Shown here in pieces: positions 24,344 through 32,545 of a DNA stretch of 55,239 nt. This DNA comes from Elusimicrobiota bacterium (GTDB lineage: Bacteria > Elusimicrobiota > Elusimicrobia > Elusimicrobiales > UBA9959). Where the stretch lies: assembly GCA_016208085.1 (NCBI GenBank), contig JACQYT010000060.1, positions 1 to 55,239 of the forward strand. The letters run 5' to 3'. The position numbers and the translations under genes were made by a program. Under the pieces are notes generated by a model that was given only the letters and a program-made list of their open reading frames with translations, did no database searches and was not told where the DNA came from. Within the stretch, counting starts at the first letter, position 1; each line of letters begins with the position of its first letter.

Positions 24344-26822
24344 ACAGATCCTCGTCGGATTCCTGGGCCCTTATATACTTGACCTTCTCGTTCTCTTCCG
24401 GGGCAGGGGTTTCAAAACCGCTGGGCTCTTCCTGGACGGCCTGTTTGCGCTGGGGTTCGTCGGGAAGCGGGAGTTGAGCAAGGGTTTTGGGCCGGCTTTT
24501 AGGCGCCGGCCTGGGCCGGGCCGTATTCGCTTTGGCCGTGGCCTTTGAAGAGAAATCAAGCAGTTCTATGGCATTATTATTGATGCCGCGCACGATGATC
24601 GCCTTAGCCACATCCACCTCAAACTGGTAGATGAGCGGATCCTGTTTGGGCTTAAGCAGGCGGTACTGCACCACAAAAATATCGCCGTGCAGGACGGTGG
24701 CCGACCACTCTTCATTCAAGCCCCGCGCGGAATTTGAGAGGAAGGAGTTGGCGAACCAGCTGGATACGGCGCCGCGGCCTCCTGAAAGCTTGTATTTTTT
24801 TACCGTCTCAAGCGCTTTTCTCGTGTTTTCGTTTGAGGCGGATTCAACGGCAGGTTTAGGGGCACCCGGGACAGCGGCGGCGCCGGGGGCGGGCCTGGCC
24901 GTGGAGACTCCGGAAGCGTCTGGTTGCGGTTGGGCGGCCTGTTCGTCTTTAGGCCCGGCCTGGGTGGAGGAAGAGGTTTTTTCCGATTTTTTCCCGCCGG
25001 AGAAATTAAGCATGGAAAATTCGGACAACCCTCCTTCGCCAAAGAAGAAATAACCGAGCCCGCCGGCGGCTATAGAACCGAACACCACCAGCGTGACCAG
25101 GAAGGCTATTTTGCTGCGGCTTTTTTTGGCAGCCGGCTGCGGTTTTTTGGCCTCCTCCGCCTTCTTCTGCAACGGCACCGGTATCCGCTCGGTCTTATCG
25201 GGCAACGGAACATTTTTTTCCGCGTCCGCCGGCGTCTCCTGGGCCTGGGGTTTGGGACTTAAAGCTGAGGGTTGAGTCACCACGGCCGCGGTCCGGGCCG
25301 GCCGCTGCCCGGGGGCGGATTGCCCCCCCAGCCAGGCCGGCTGGGTCTGGAGATAGGCTGCGGAGAGCCCCTCGCCTGTGCGCATCGTCTGCTGAAAAGC
25401 GGATGCCGGGGCCGGAGCGGGCGCAGGCGCGTCTTGCGGCTGACGGGCGGCCGCCTGAGCGGCCGGGGGCTGTACCCCCCCAGGCTTTGGGGAGAATCCG
25501 CCATGCTGCCCGTCCGCCGTCTGTGCGGCGGGCGCGTCGGAAGGGCTGGGAAGCGCAGGCTGGGAAACGGGAGCCGGAGCGGACTCGGCTTTCGCCCCTA
25601 TTTTAAACTGCACCTTTTCGCTTTCCGAGGCTGCCCTGGTGACAACGGTAAAATCATAAACTATGCCGGAAGCCTGTTGCGGCAAAGGCTGAAGCGGGTC
25701 CAGGGGCGCGCTCGCCGAATAGGGACGGCCGGGGGCTTCCCCGCCCGGGGCCTCTTCCGCTTTAAAATCCTCGGGCCCGAAACTCTGCAGCCGCGAAGGA
25801 CCAAGGCTTGTCAGCTTCCTGCTCGTAACGTTCCTTTCGTCCCTTTCCCCGGCTGAATCGGGGTCCAGCGTTCTTTTAAGCCCGACTGCATGGCTGGGTC
25901 GTATGCTTTTCAAGGGCTTGCTTTCGGGCGCCTTTTTTATTTCCTGCTTTGTTTCCTGGACCGGCGCCTGCCGGGCCTGCATTATCTCCGGCTTTATTTC
26001 CTGCCGCGCTTCCGGCTTTATCTCCTGCCGCGCTTTGGGCTTTATTTCCTGCATCGCTTCAGGCCTTATTTCCTGCATCGCTTCGGGCCTGATTTCCTGG
26101 AGCCTTTTTTTATCTTCTGCCCTGCTTTGGGCGGCTTTGCGCTGCTCAGCCAGGCTTTCCTGCTTTATCTCTTCAATTTTCTTAATAGTATCGGACTTGT
26201 CCTTGAGCTCGGCCAGATGCACAAACTGCGCTATTTCTTTGTCCTGCAATTCGGTCTTATCAGCGGCGTTTTTAAGCTTTTCCTCCAGCTCCATTATGCG
26301 TTCTTTGTTTTTCTGGTCCTCGCGGTCTCTTGACCGGATCCTTTCAAGCAACAGATTCTTCTCCCAGCGGGCCGCTTCCAGCTCCTCCTGGATCTTCGAC
26401 AATCTTATGTCGAAGCGGTCCATTAAGGAGCTGTCCGGCTCCGCGTCTTTCGGCTGGGCCGGCGCCCCGGTTTCTTTGTAGGCGCCCAGGATATTATCTA
26501 TGGTATTTAACAGGGTTTCATAGCCGTAAGGCTGTTCGTTCTTTGCCTCGTAATAGGCGGAGACGCTGGAAGAAAGCCCCGTTTCAAGTTCATAGGCGCC
26601 ACCCCACCCCCCGGTTCCGGACGACACCACTCCCCCCACACCCACGCTTAAAGCCTCCGCTATTTCAGCCACCTGGTCGGCGCTCCGCCAGTCGCCCGGG
26701 CTGTCCCCGGCGGCGGTCTCGGGACAAACAAGGCTTGACTGCGCGAAAGCGGGCACAGCCATAAGCTCTGCCGGGCTATAGGGACCCAGGATATTGCCTT
26801 CGGAGTAAAGCCAGTATCTCAT
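24339..26822 (-). CDS. GYF-type domain, coiled-coil, single-pass membrane protein of unknown function
   Basis: I do not recognise a named family for the whole protein. Residues 1-50 look like a GYF_2 domain (MRYWLYSEGNILGPYSPAEL, then a conserved Trp in DWRSADQV), a fold that binds proline-rich peptides. Residues about 130-240 are charged coiled coil, followed by 7-8 residue repeats (EIRPEAMQ, EIKPEARQ). A long Pro/Ala/Gln-rich linker leads to one membrane segment near 595-615 (KIAFLVTLVVFGSIAAGGLGY). After it a small globular domain of about 100 residues follows (KYKLSGGRGAVSSW...). The N-terminus is probably cytoplasmic and the end periplasmic. It sits upstream of the pil genes and could act at the envelope; this is a guess from position. 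Confidence 0.75.
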   Translation of the reverse strand: MRYWLYSEGNILGPYSPAELMAVPAFAQSSLVCPETAAGDSPGDWRSADQVAEIAEALSVGVGGVVSSGTGGWGGAYELETGLSSSVSAYYEAKNEQPYGYETLLNTIDNILGAYKETGAPAQPKDAEPDSSLMDRFDIRLSKIQEELEAARWEKNLLLERIRSRDREDQKNKERIMELEEKLKNAADKTELQDKEIAQFVHLAELKDKSDTIKKIEEIKQESLAEQRKAAQSRAEDKKRLQEIRPEAMQEIRPEAMQEIKPKARQEIKPEARQEIKPEIMQARQAPVQETKQEIKKAPESKPLKSIRPSHAVGLKRTLDPDSAGERDERNVTSRKLTSLGPSRLQSFGPEDFKAEEAPGGEAPGRPYSASAPLDPLQPLPQQASGIVYDFTVVTRAASESEKVQFKIGAKAESAPAPVSQPALPSPSDAPAAQTADGQHGGFSPKPGGVQPPAAQAAARQPQDAPAPAPAPASAFQQTMRTGEGLSAAYLQTQPAWLGGQSAPGQRPARTAAVVTQPSALSPKPQAQETPADAEKNVPLPDKTERIPVPLQKKAEEAKKPQPAAKKSRSKIAFLVTLVVFGSIAAGGLGYFFFGEGGLSEFSMLNFSGGKKSEKTSSSTQAGPKDEQAAQPQPDASGVSTARPAPGAAAVPGAPKPAVESASNENTRKALETVKKYKLSGGRGAVSSWFANSFLSNSARGLNEEWSATVLHGDIFVVQYRLLKPKQDPLIYQFEVDVAKAIIVRGINNNAIELLDFSSKATAKANTARPRPAPKSRPKTLAQLPLPDEPQRKQAVQEEPSGFETPAPEENEKVKYIRAQESDEDLF

Positions 26823-26883
26823 AGGAACAGTTTACAAACAAGGTATAGAGAATTTAATACAAAGATGTGACGAAATTGTTACG

Positions 26884-26908
26884 CCCGAAAATCGCGGCGA
26901 TTTTCGGG
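26884..26908. repeat. CCCGAAAAT-type hairpin
   Basis: CCCGAAAATCG and CGATTTTCGGG form a perfect 11-bp stem upstream of the GYF-domain gene. It is followed by GTTCGCCTGT, as is the hairpin at 7763. Similar stems occur at 28711 and 50635. Confidence 0.6.
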
Positions 26909-26977
26909 TATCCGTTCGCCTGTTGACCAACTTCAGCCAATAGGTATGACCGCCAAACGCCTATAAAATTCACATCG

Positions 26978-27210
26978 CTAGTGTAGTGTCCCGTAAATAA
27001 CTGGACATTTGGAGGCCCAGGCCTGAGACGAGTTTTAGGCGCGACGATTGAGCACTGCTTAAGCAGTGTGAATGAGGAGCAACGACAAAATCGTCCAGGA
27101 ATGGGCCTCCCCGAAGTTACAGGCCTTCAGGCCTGCGCGCCTCACATCGCTTCGGCTCGGCTCAAAATCGACAGGCCAAATGTCCAGTTATTTACGGGAC
27201 ACTACACTAG
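26978..27210. mobile_element. MITE-like element B, 233 bp with perfect 35-bp ends
   Basis: The two ends (CTAGTGTAGTGTCCCGTAAA... and its complement) match over 35 bp without a mismatch. The outer CTAG is itself palindromic, so it may be a 4-bp target duplication around 31-bp ends. The interior holds AGCACTGCTTAAGCAGTGT, a small hairpin, and no coding frame of note. It ends 9 bp from the gltX stop codon. The perfect ends suggest recent movement. Confidence 0.78.
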
Positions 27211-27219
27211 TCAGGCGCT

Positions 27220-28677
27220 TCAAATCAGTGAAAGGGCTTTTTCCAGGCGCTTCACACTTTCCTCCCGTCCCAGATACTCTATCATCCGGAAAAGCGTGGG
27301 GCCTTCCGCGCGGCCGGAGACGGCTACTCTGAGCGGGTGGAATACCTGAGCGGCCTTGAAGGCGTTGGTTTTGGCGAAATTCCGGGTGGCCGCCTCTATT
27401 TCGGCCTCTTTAAAGCCGCCCAAAGCGGAGTAGGCCTCTTTTATCCCCGCAAGTATCTTTTTGGCGTCCGGGGTCTTCAGCATTTTCGCGAAGGCTGTTT
27501 CGTCGTACTTCGCGTCGGAGAAAAAAAACTCTATCTTAGCCGGTATTTCACTTAAAAGCCTGTATTTTTCCTGCTCCAGGGCCACGATCTCCGTAAGCGG
27601 AACCGGGCTCTTTTCCACGCTTATGCCGGCCCCTTTAATATATGGCAGGGCCAGTTCAAGCAGTTTATCCCTGGGAAGCTTCCTGATATATTCCCCGTTC
27701 ATCCAGGTGAGCTTGACGGGGTCAAAGACGGCCGGACTTTTCTGGCAGCCCTTGAGGTCGAATTTTTCCTCCAGTTCTCCCTCTTCGAACAACTGCCGGC
27801 TGTCCGTAGTGGACCAGCCCAGCAGCGCCAGATAGTTTTTCATCGTGCCGGCAAGATAGCCCTGTTTGGCGTATTCGCCCACGCTGGTGGCGCCGTGCCG
27901 CTTGGACAATCTTGTGCCATCGGGGCCCAGTATCATTGAAAGATGGGCCAGCCCGGGAATCCGCCAGTCCAGCGCCCGGTAGAGGTTTACCTGAAGCGGG
28001 GTGTTTGAGATATGGTCGTCGCCCCTGATGATATGGGAGATTTCCATCAGGCGGTCGTCTATGACGCAGGCGAAATTATAAGCCGGGTAGCCGGAGGCCT
28101 TCAGCATTACGAAGTCGGAAAGCAGTTTATTGTCAAACTTCACTTCGTTGTGGATAAGGTCGGTCCAGCCGGTGCATCCGTCGTCCGGCATCCTGAACCT
28201 GACTACGGGCTTGCGCCCCCGGGCCTCGAACTCTTTTTTCCGCGTTTCGGTCAGGCTGCGGCAGCGGCCGTCGTATTTAGGCAGCCGCTTCTCAAGGCTT
28301 GCGACACGCCGCATCTCGTCCACCTCGGCCTCCGTGCAGTAGCACTTATAGGCCTTGCCGGTCTTTATTAATTCTTCGGCGTATTTCCTGTAGGTCCCGG
28401 CGGCATAGCGCGCGCTCTGGATATAGGGGCCGAAAGAGCCCTTTTCAGCGCCGTCAGGCATGGCGCCCTCGTCCCAGTCCAGGCCCAACCACTTCATGCT
28501 TTCAAAAATAGACTTTACGGAATCGCCGGTTGAACGGTCCTCGTCGGTGTCCTCTATCCTCAGCACGAAAACGCCTTTGTGTTTCCTTGCGAAAAGATAA
28601 TTAAAAAGCGCGGTTCTGGCCCCGCCTATATGCAAATGCCCCGTGGGCGAAGGAGCGAATCTTACGCGTATACTCAT
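27220..28677 (-). CDS. gltX: Glutamyl-tRNA synthetase
   Basis: The 485-residue class I synthetase has RFAPSPTGHLHIGGARTALF (HIGH as HIHIG-like HLHIG) at the start and the KMSKS counterpart LSKRHGA near residue 255. The anticodon-binding helical domain completes it. The CYCTEAEVDEMR segment is typical of bacterial GluRS. It charges tRNA-Glu, and in many bacteria lacking GlnRS also tRNA-Gln; which applies cannot be told here. It is followed by MITE-like element B. Confidence 0.97.
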   Translation of the reverse strand: MSIRVRFAPSPTGHLHIGGARTALFNYLFARKHKGVFVLRIEDTDEDRSTGDSVKSIFESMKWLGLDWDEGAMPDGAEKGSFGPYIQSARYAAGTYRKYAEELIKTGKAYKCYCTEAEVDEMRRVASLEKRLPKYDGRCRSLTETRKKEFEARGRKPVVRFRMPDDGCTGWTDLIHNEVKFDNKLLSDFVMLKASGYPAYNFACVIDDRLMEISHIIRGDDHISNTPLQVNLYRALDWRIPGLAHLSMILGPDGTRLSKRHGATSVGEYAKQGYLAGTMKNYLALLGWSTTDSRQLFEEGELEEKFDLKGCQKSPAVFDPVKLTWMNGEYIRKLPRDKLLELALPYIKGAGISVEKSPVPLTEIVALEQEKYRLLSEIPAKIEFFFSDAKYDETAFAKMLKTPDAKKILAGIKEAYSALGGFKEAEIEAATRNFAKTNAFKAAQVFHPLRVAVSGRAEGPTLFRMIEYLGREESVKRLEKALSLI

Positions 28678-28710
28678 TGGTATTATGATAGCAAAAAAAT
28701 GCGGGATTTA

Positions 28711-28739
28711 ACCCGAAAATCGCCCGGCAATTTTCGGGT
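28711..28739. repeat. CCCGAAAAT-type hairpin between gltX and the PMT gene
   Basis: ACCCGAAAAT and ATTTTCGGGT form a 10-bp stem. It is the third form of the hairpin family seen at 26884 and 50635. Confidence 0.55.
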
Positions 28740-28756
28740 CAACTGAAGCTTTCAGG

Positions 28757-30043
28757 TTACTGAGTCTCGCCGGACACGCAGCCAGCTTTGGCAAAGCGTT
28801 CCGGCACCGGCAGCGCGGTGTGGAGCGGGTAAAACAGCGCAAACCAGAGGAAGGCGAGGACGGTTATACCCCAGGCCAGCGCCTTCCCGCCCCTTACGTT
28901 GAAGTAATCGGGCGAGCCCGGATTGCGCAGGTTTTCCACCAGCCAGGCCAGCAGTATGCACAGGAACGGGACGGCCGGAGTGTAGTGATAGAAGAACATG
29001 AGGCGGGGCGCCAATAGCCACGGCGCCCAGAGCATGAAATACGCCGTCAGAAGCAGCCTGTGTTCCCGCCTGCGCATGAATTTCCGCGCCGCGACAAACA
29101 CCGCCGCGAGGCCGGCGAAATAGACGGCCGAATTGCCGGTATTGTAGATATTGGCGACTTTGCCGGGTATTGAGCGGTCTACATAAAACCAGGTGGGGCG
29201 CAGGTTGAATACCCACTCGAGGGGGCCGGCCTGGTATGTGTGCGTTTCGGCCAGGCGCGTATGATAAATCCACATTTCCCGCTGGAGCGCCAGGAAATCC
29301 CCCCAATCATAGCCGAGCAGGAAAAACTGCGAATAGGCGGCTATATAAATCAGGACCGGCAGCGCCAGCCAGCACAGCGCCATGCCCGCCGCCCGAGGCC
29401 AGGTCATGCCGGCGAGGAAAGCCCTGCGGTCCGTGAAAAATTCCAGCGCCAAGTCCAGGCAGATCACGCCGAAGAGGTAGAAAGCCGTCCATTTTACGGC
29501 GGCCGCGAGGCCGAGGCAGAGGCCGGTAAGGATGAGGTTTTTCAGCGAGGCCCGGTCCTTTTTCCAGCGGACGTAGGACCATACGGCAAGCAGCGCGAAA
29601 GCGGCGAAATAACCGTCGTTCGTCGCTATCCGCGACTGGGTGAACGACAGCCCGTCCACGCTCAGAAAAAAAGCGGCGAAAAGAGCTATAGGCGCGAAGC
29701 TGAAAAGTTCCAGGGCTAGCGCCGCCGCAAGCGCCACGGCCGCCGTCCCGGCAAGCACAGAGCCCAGTCGCCAGCTCACGGCGTTCTCGCCGCCGGCCTT
29801 CATCGCGGCGGCCATCAGCAGCCCGGCGAGCGGCGGGTGAACCCATTGGTAGCCTACACCTTCGGCATGCGGGGTCCACGGCCAGTAGGCGCCTTTCTCG
29901 CCGTGAAGATACCCGACGGCCGTAAAGGCGCTGTACACCTCGTCGAAGTAAAAGCCGGCCGGCACATTAAGCCTGTAAAGCCGGGCGGCGAGAGTAAACA
30001 GCAGTATGCCGCCGAGGAGCCAGGCGAAAAGCCCGCGGCTCAT
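28757..30043 (-). CDS. PMT-type (GT39) membrane glycosyltransferase
   Basis: The 428-residue polytopic membrane protein belongs to the GT-C group. The first outside loop has FYFDEVYSAFTA with the acidic catalytic pair (DE), and YQWVHPPLAGLLM follows, typical of the dolichyl-phosphate-mannose--protein mannosyltransferase/PMT_2 family. SRIATNDGYFAAFALLAVW lies in the fourth to fifth segments. About 9-10 hydrophobic segments are seen. The family transfers sugars from polyprenyl phosphate carriers to protein or lipid on the outer face of the inner membrane. Target and sugar are unknown; pilin glycosylation is one possibility. Confidence 0.85.
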   Translation of the reverse strand: MSRGLFAWLLGGILLFTLAARLYRLNVPAGFYFDEVYSAFTAVGYLHGEKGAYWPWTPHAEGVGYQWVHPPLAGLLMAAAMKAGGENAVSWRLGSVLAGTAAVALAAALALELFSFAPIALFAAFFLSVDGLSFTQSRIATNDGYFAAFALLAVWSYVRWKKDRASLKNLILTGLCLGLAAAVKWTAFYLFGVICLDLALEFFTDRRAFLAGMTWPRAAGMALCWLALPVLIYIAAYSQFFLLGYDWGDFLALQREMWIYHTRLAETHTYQAGPLEWVFNLRPTWFYVDRSIPGKVANIYNTGNSAVYFAGLAAVFVAARKFMRRREHRLLLTAYFMLWAPWLLAPRLMFFYHYTPAVPFLCILLAWLVENLRNPGSPDYFNVRGGKALAWGITVLAFLWFALFYPLHTALPVPERFAKAGCVSGETQ

Positions 30044-30245
30044 AAACCCCGGGGCCCGGCCCGGGCAGGGAGGCCCGGGCGCAACGCCTCTTTTTCAAGG
30101 TTCGGAAAACCCTTTTTTTGCATGAACAGCGGGTAATTCTCTTGTTCCAAAATTTTTCCCAAAACTGCCTATAATTCCTGCCTCTTAGCCACTAGGTCAA
30201 TTTTACAATAATTTTGCCGTCGGGCGCTGAAAAATAAACACCCTC

Positions 30246-30274
30246 TTGCTTTTTATCTCATCGTATTATATAAT
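30246..30274 (+). promoter_or_regulatory. Transposase promoter
   Basis: TTGCTT and TATAAT are separated by 17 bp. TATAAT is inside the 14-bp palindrome GTATTATATAATAC. It ends only 8 bp before the transposase ATG, so the transcript would be leaderless or nearly so. Confidence 0.65.
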
Positions 30275-30282
30275 ACTAGCAT

Positions 30283-31869
30283 ATGGCATACCTTGTAACC
30301 CGCCGCATAGGCAAACACCTTTACCGCTACGAAGTGAAATCGTACTGGGATTCCGCCAAGAAGCAGTCCCGACAGCGCATACTGCGCTTTGTCGGCCGTG
30401 TCGACAGTCAGGGCCAGATCATCGTCGCCCCCGCTGTTCGCGTTGATTTGGTTTCGGCCTCGTTCCCGGTCGGCCCCCTCGCATTGTTCTACGCAATGGC
30501 GCGGGAATTGCGCCTGGTATCGCATATTGAAACCGTGCTGGACGTCGGGCATAATATCGCAGTTAATATCCTTTGTCTGGCGCTCAACCAGATAGGAGCC
30601 AAGCGCCCCCTGGCCGAGCTTCCAGCCTGGGTTGCACGCAGCCCTATCCCAAGATGGGAACGACTTCAGGAGCCGGACCTGAGCAGGGAATCGTTTGACC
30701 GCGCCCTGCATGCGCTCTGCCACGCCACAAGGGACGGCGGGCGCCAAGATTTAGGACTGGCGCTGCAACATGAAATGACCAGCGTATGGCGCGGCGGCAG
30801 CCGGGAACCCGCCCAGTTTTATTACGATGTGACACGCCAGATTTACCACGGCGGCAAATGCGAATTCGCAGAACCCGGTTATTTTCCCGGCGGCACAAAG
30901 AAGAATGTGCTGGGTTTTGGCATGGTCACGTCGCGCCGCAACCAGCATCCCGTCTTATGCCGCGCCATCCAGGGTTCGCGCAATGATACCGTAACGGTGC
31001 AGGACACGGTCAACCATCTTAAAGCGTGGGGATTCAGGAAACTGACGCTAATAGTCGACCGCGGCATGATATCGCGGGAAAACGTGGAGTTTGTGGTGAA
31101 ATCAGGTTTTGACCTGGTCGGCCTCGTGCCCGAAACGCATAAAGAGGCCTGGACCTACATAACGCGCTGGACCAGTGAGGAAATCGAGCAGCCGCGATAT
31201 ATCGTTGAGAGGGCCTCAGGCGTGAAGGTGTACATCCGGGACTGGAAGGCTCCGCTTTTGGGACGAAAGAAAATGCGCGTGGCGCTGGTTGTGGACAAGA
31301 TGCGCGCCACGCGGGAACAGCTTGAGCGCGACGGAATTCTTCAAGCGGCGGAACGGACCACGGATCCGGGAAGATTGCGGGAACTGCGCGGGGAACTGGG
31401 CGGCCTGGCGGCGACGGCGCATGGCCGCAGGGGATTCGAAGTGGATGAGAAAGCCGTCAAGGAAGACCGCTGCGGCGACGGCAAGTTCCTGATGTTCTCG
31501 ACGAATCCGGACTTCGGTGCCGAGGAGATGTTTAAAATATATTTTCAGCGGGACGAGATTGAGAAGGCTTTCCGCACGCTGAAAGGTGAATTGTCGCTCG
31601 GGCCGATACGCTATCACCGGCGGGATCGCATAGATGCCTACACTACGATTATCTACCTAGCCTATCTACTGTGGAGCCTGGCACAGCAGCGACTGTGCGA
31701 AAAATATCCCTCTTTAACCGTAACGCAGGCGTTGAAGCTCGTCGGAGACATTCATGCGGTTCGGTTTCAATCGGGGAAAAGGGTTTTGGAATGGACTACA
31801 AAACGTACTACGGAGCAGAATAAAATCATAAAGCTCGTCGGAGCACTGGATCTTATGCCTAGTGACTAA
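30283..31869 (+). CDS. IS1634-family-like DDE transposase
   Basis: The 528-residue protein starts MAYLVTRRIGKHLYRYEVKS, typical of the family. Likely catalytic residues are Asp182 in FYYDVT, Asp259 in VDRGMIS and Glu427 in RDEIEKAFRTLKGEL. The last sits in the family's YxxRxxIExxFRxLK-type block and is followed by RIDAYTTIIYLAYLL. The frame is intact, so the element may be active. No ribosome binding site is visible and the promoter suggests leaderless translation. Confidence 0.9.
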   Translation: MAYLVTRRIGKHLYRYEVKSYWDSAKKQSRQRILRFVGRVDSQGQIIVAPAVRVDLVSASFPVGPLALFYAMARELRLVSHIETVLDVGHNIAVNILCLALNQIGAKRPLAELPAWVARSPIPRWERLQEPDLSRESFDRALHALCHATRDGGRQDLGLALQHEMTSVWRGGSREPAQFYYDVTRQIYHGGKCEFAEPGYFPGGTKKNVLGFGMVTSRRNQHPVLCRAIQGSRNDTVTVQDTVNHLKAWGFRKLTLIVDRGMISRENVEFVVKSGFDLVGLVPETHKEAWTYITRWTSEEIEQPRYIVERASGVKVYIRDWKAPLLGRKKMRVALVVDKMRATREQLERDGILQAAERTTDPGRLRELRGELGGLAATAHGRRGFEVDEKAVKEDRCGDGKFLMFSTNPDFGAEEMFKIYFQRDEIEKAFRTLKGELSLGPIRYHRRDRIDAYTTIIYLAYLLWSLAQQRLCEKYPSLTVTQALKLVGDIHAVRFQSGKRVLEWTTKRTTEQNKIIKLVGALDLMPSD

Positions 31870-31871
31870 GA

Positions 31872-32516
31872 GACCTTAAATATAGGTATAATAAGAACAA
31901 GAATTGCTGCATAAATAAAATAACCGTCGGTAAGAAATGCGGCCAGGAGTGTTACAATCCCAAGACGACATGTTGTAAAGACGGTAAAAAATTTGAGAAG
32001 TGCGAGGAAAAATGTTACAACCCAAAGAAAGAATGCTGTAAGGAAGGCAAGAAGTATACCGATAAAATAAAAACCCTGAGTGCTTGCCCCGCACGTGTTC
32101 AGAAGACGAACCCTAAACCGGACGGTTGCAGCGCCCCCTGGTTAATAGGGAAGGTCATCCTCGGAGCAGTAACAAAGGACGATCCGGCCGGCGGTGGCGC
32201 CGATACCACTTTTGTGGATGCGTGCAACTGGCATGATGGGTGTTACCAATCATGCAAGGCAACCAGACCACCCGAAGATTCGGACTACAAAAACGACTGC
32301 GATAATATGTTTCATGCGTTAATGGAGGAAAGGTGTAGCGAAGCTCGAGAAAAGGCCAAAAAGGAAACCGATGAAGAAAGAAAAAGGATAAGACATGCGC
32401 AAGCGGACTTATGCTTTACATTCAGCGGGCAGTACCATACAGGGGTCAGCGCCACAACACAGGCACAAAAAGCGTACAAGGACGACCAATTGAAACACTG
32501 TAAATGCTGCCCGTAA
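31872..32516 (+). pseudogene. Second PLA2-like gene, beheaded by the insertion sequence
   Basis: From the right IS end the frame is open to the TAA at 32516. It encodes the Cys-rich repeats (YNKNKNCCINKITVGKKCG, CYNPKKECCKEGKKY) that match 719-905 of the first copy almost base for base. The C-terminal domain has ACNWHDGCYQSC, a textbook secreted PLA2 active site, with His-Asp at 32232-32237 and the extra disulfide Cys lacking in copy 1. The end is KHCKCCP, like copy 1. The signal peptide and N-terminal half are missing, and the left flank of the IS does not contain them. GTG at 32214 is a possible internal start, but it falls within the active-site motif. Confidence 0.8.
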
Positions 32517-32545
32517 CAACGCCCGACTCAATATGAGAGGTTGAT

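Larger units (their letters stand above)
30168..31886 (+). mobile_element. IS1634-like insertion sequence
   Basis: The left (30168-30196) and right (31858-31886) ends are 29-bp inverted repeats matching at 23 positions, with CTCTTAG and CACTAGG as the most conserved blocks. Total length is 1719 bp with one transposase gene. No direct repeat of the target is visible: AAACTG lies on the left and TATAAT on the right. The right flank is the middle of a PLA2-like gene, while the left flank is unrelated sequence, so a deletion or recombination followed insertion. Confidence 0.85.

Noticed and set aside
24925-25856. Plus-strand frames in the Pro/Ala-rich linker region
   Set aside because: They mirror the linker and coiled coil of the GYF-domain protein, and low-complexity GC-rich DNA gives open frames on both strands.
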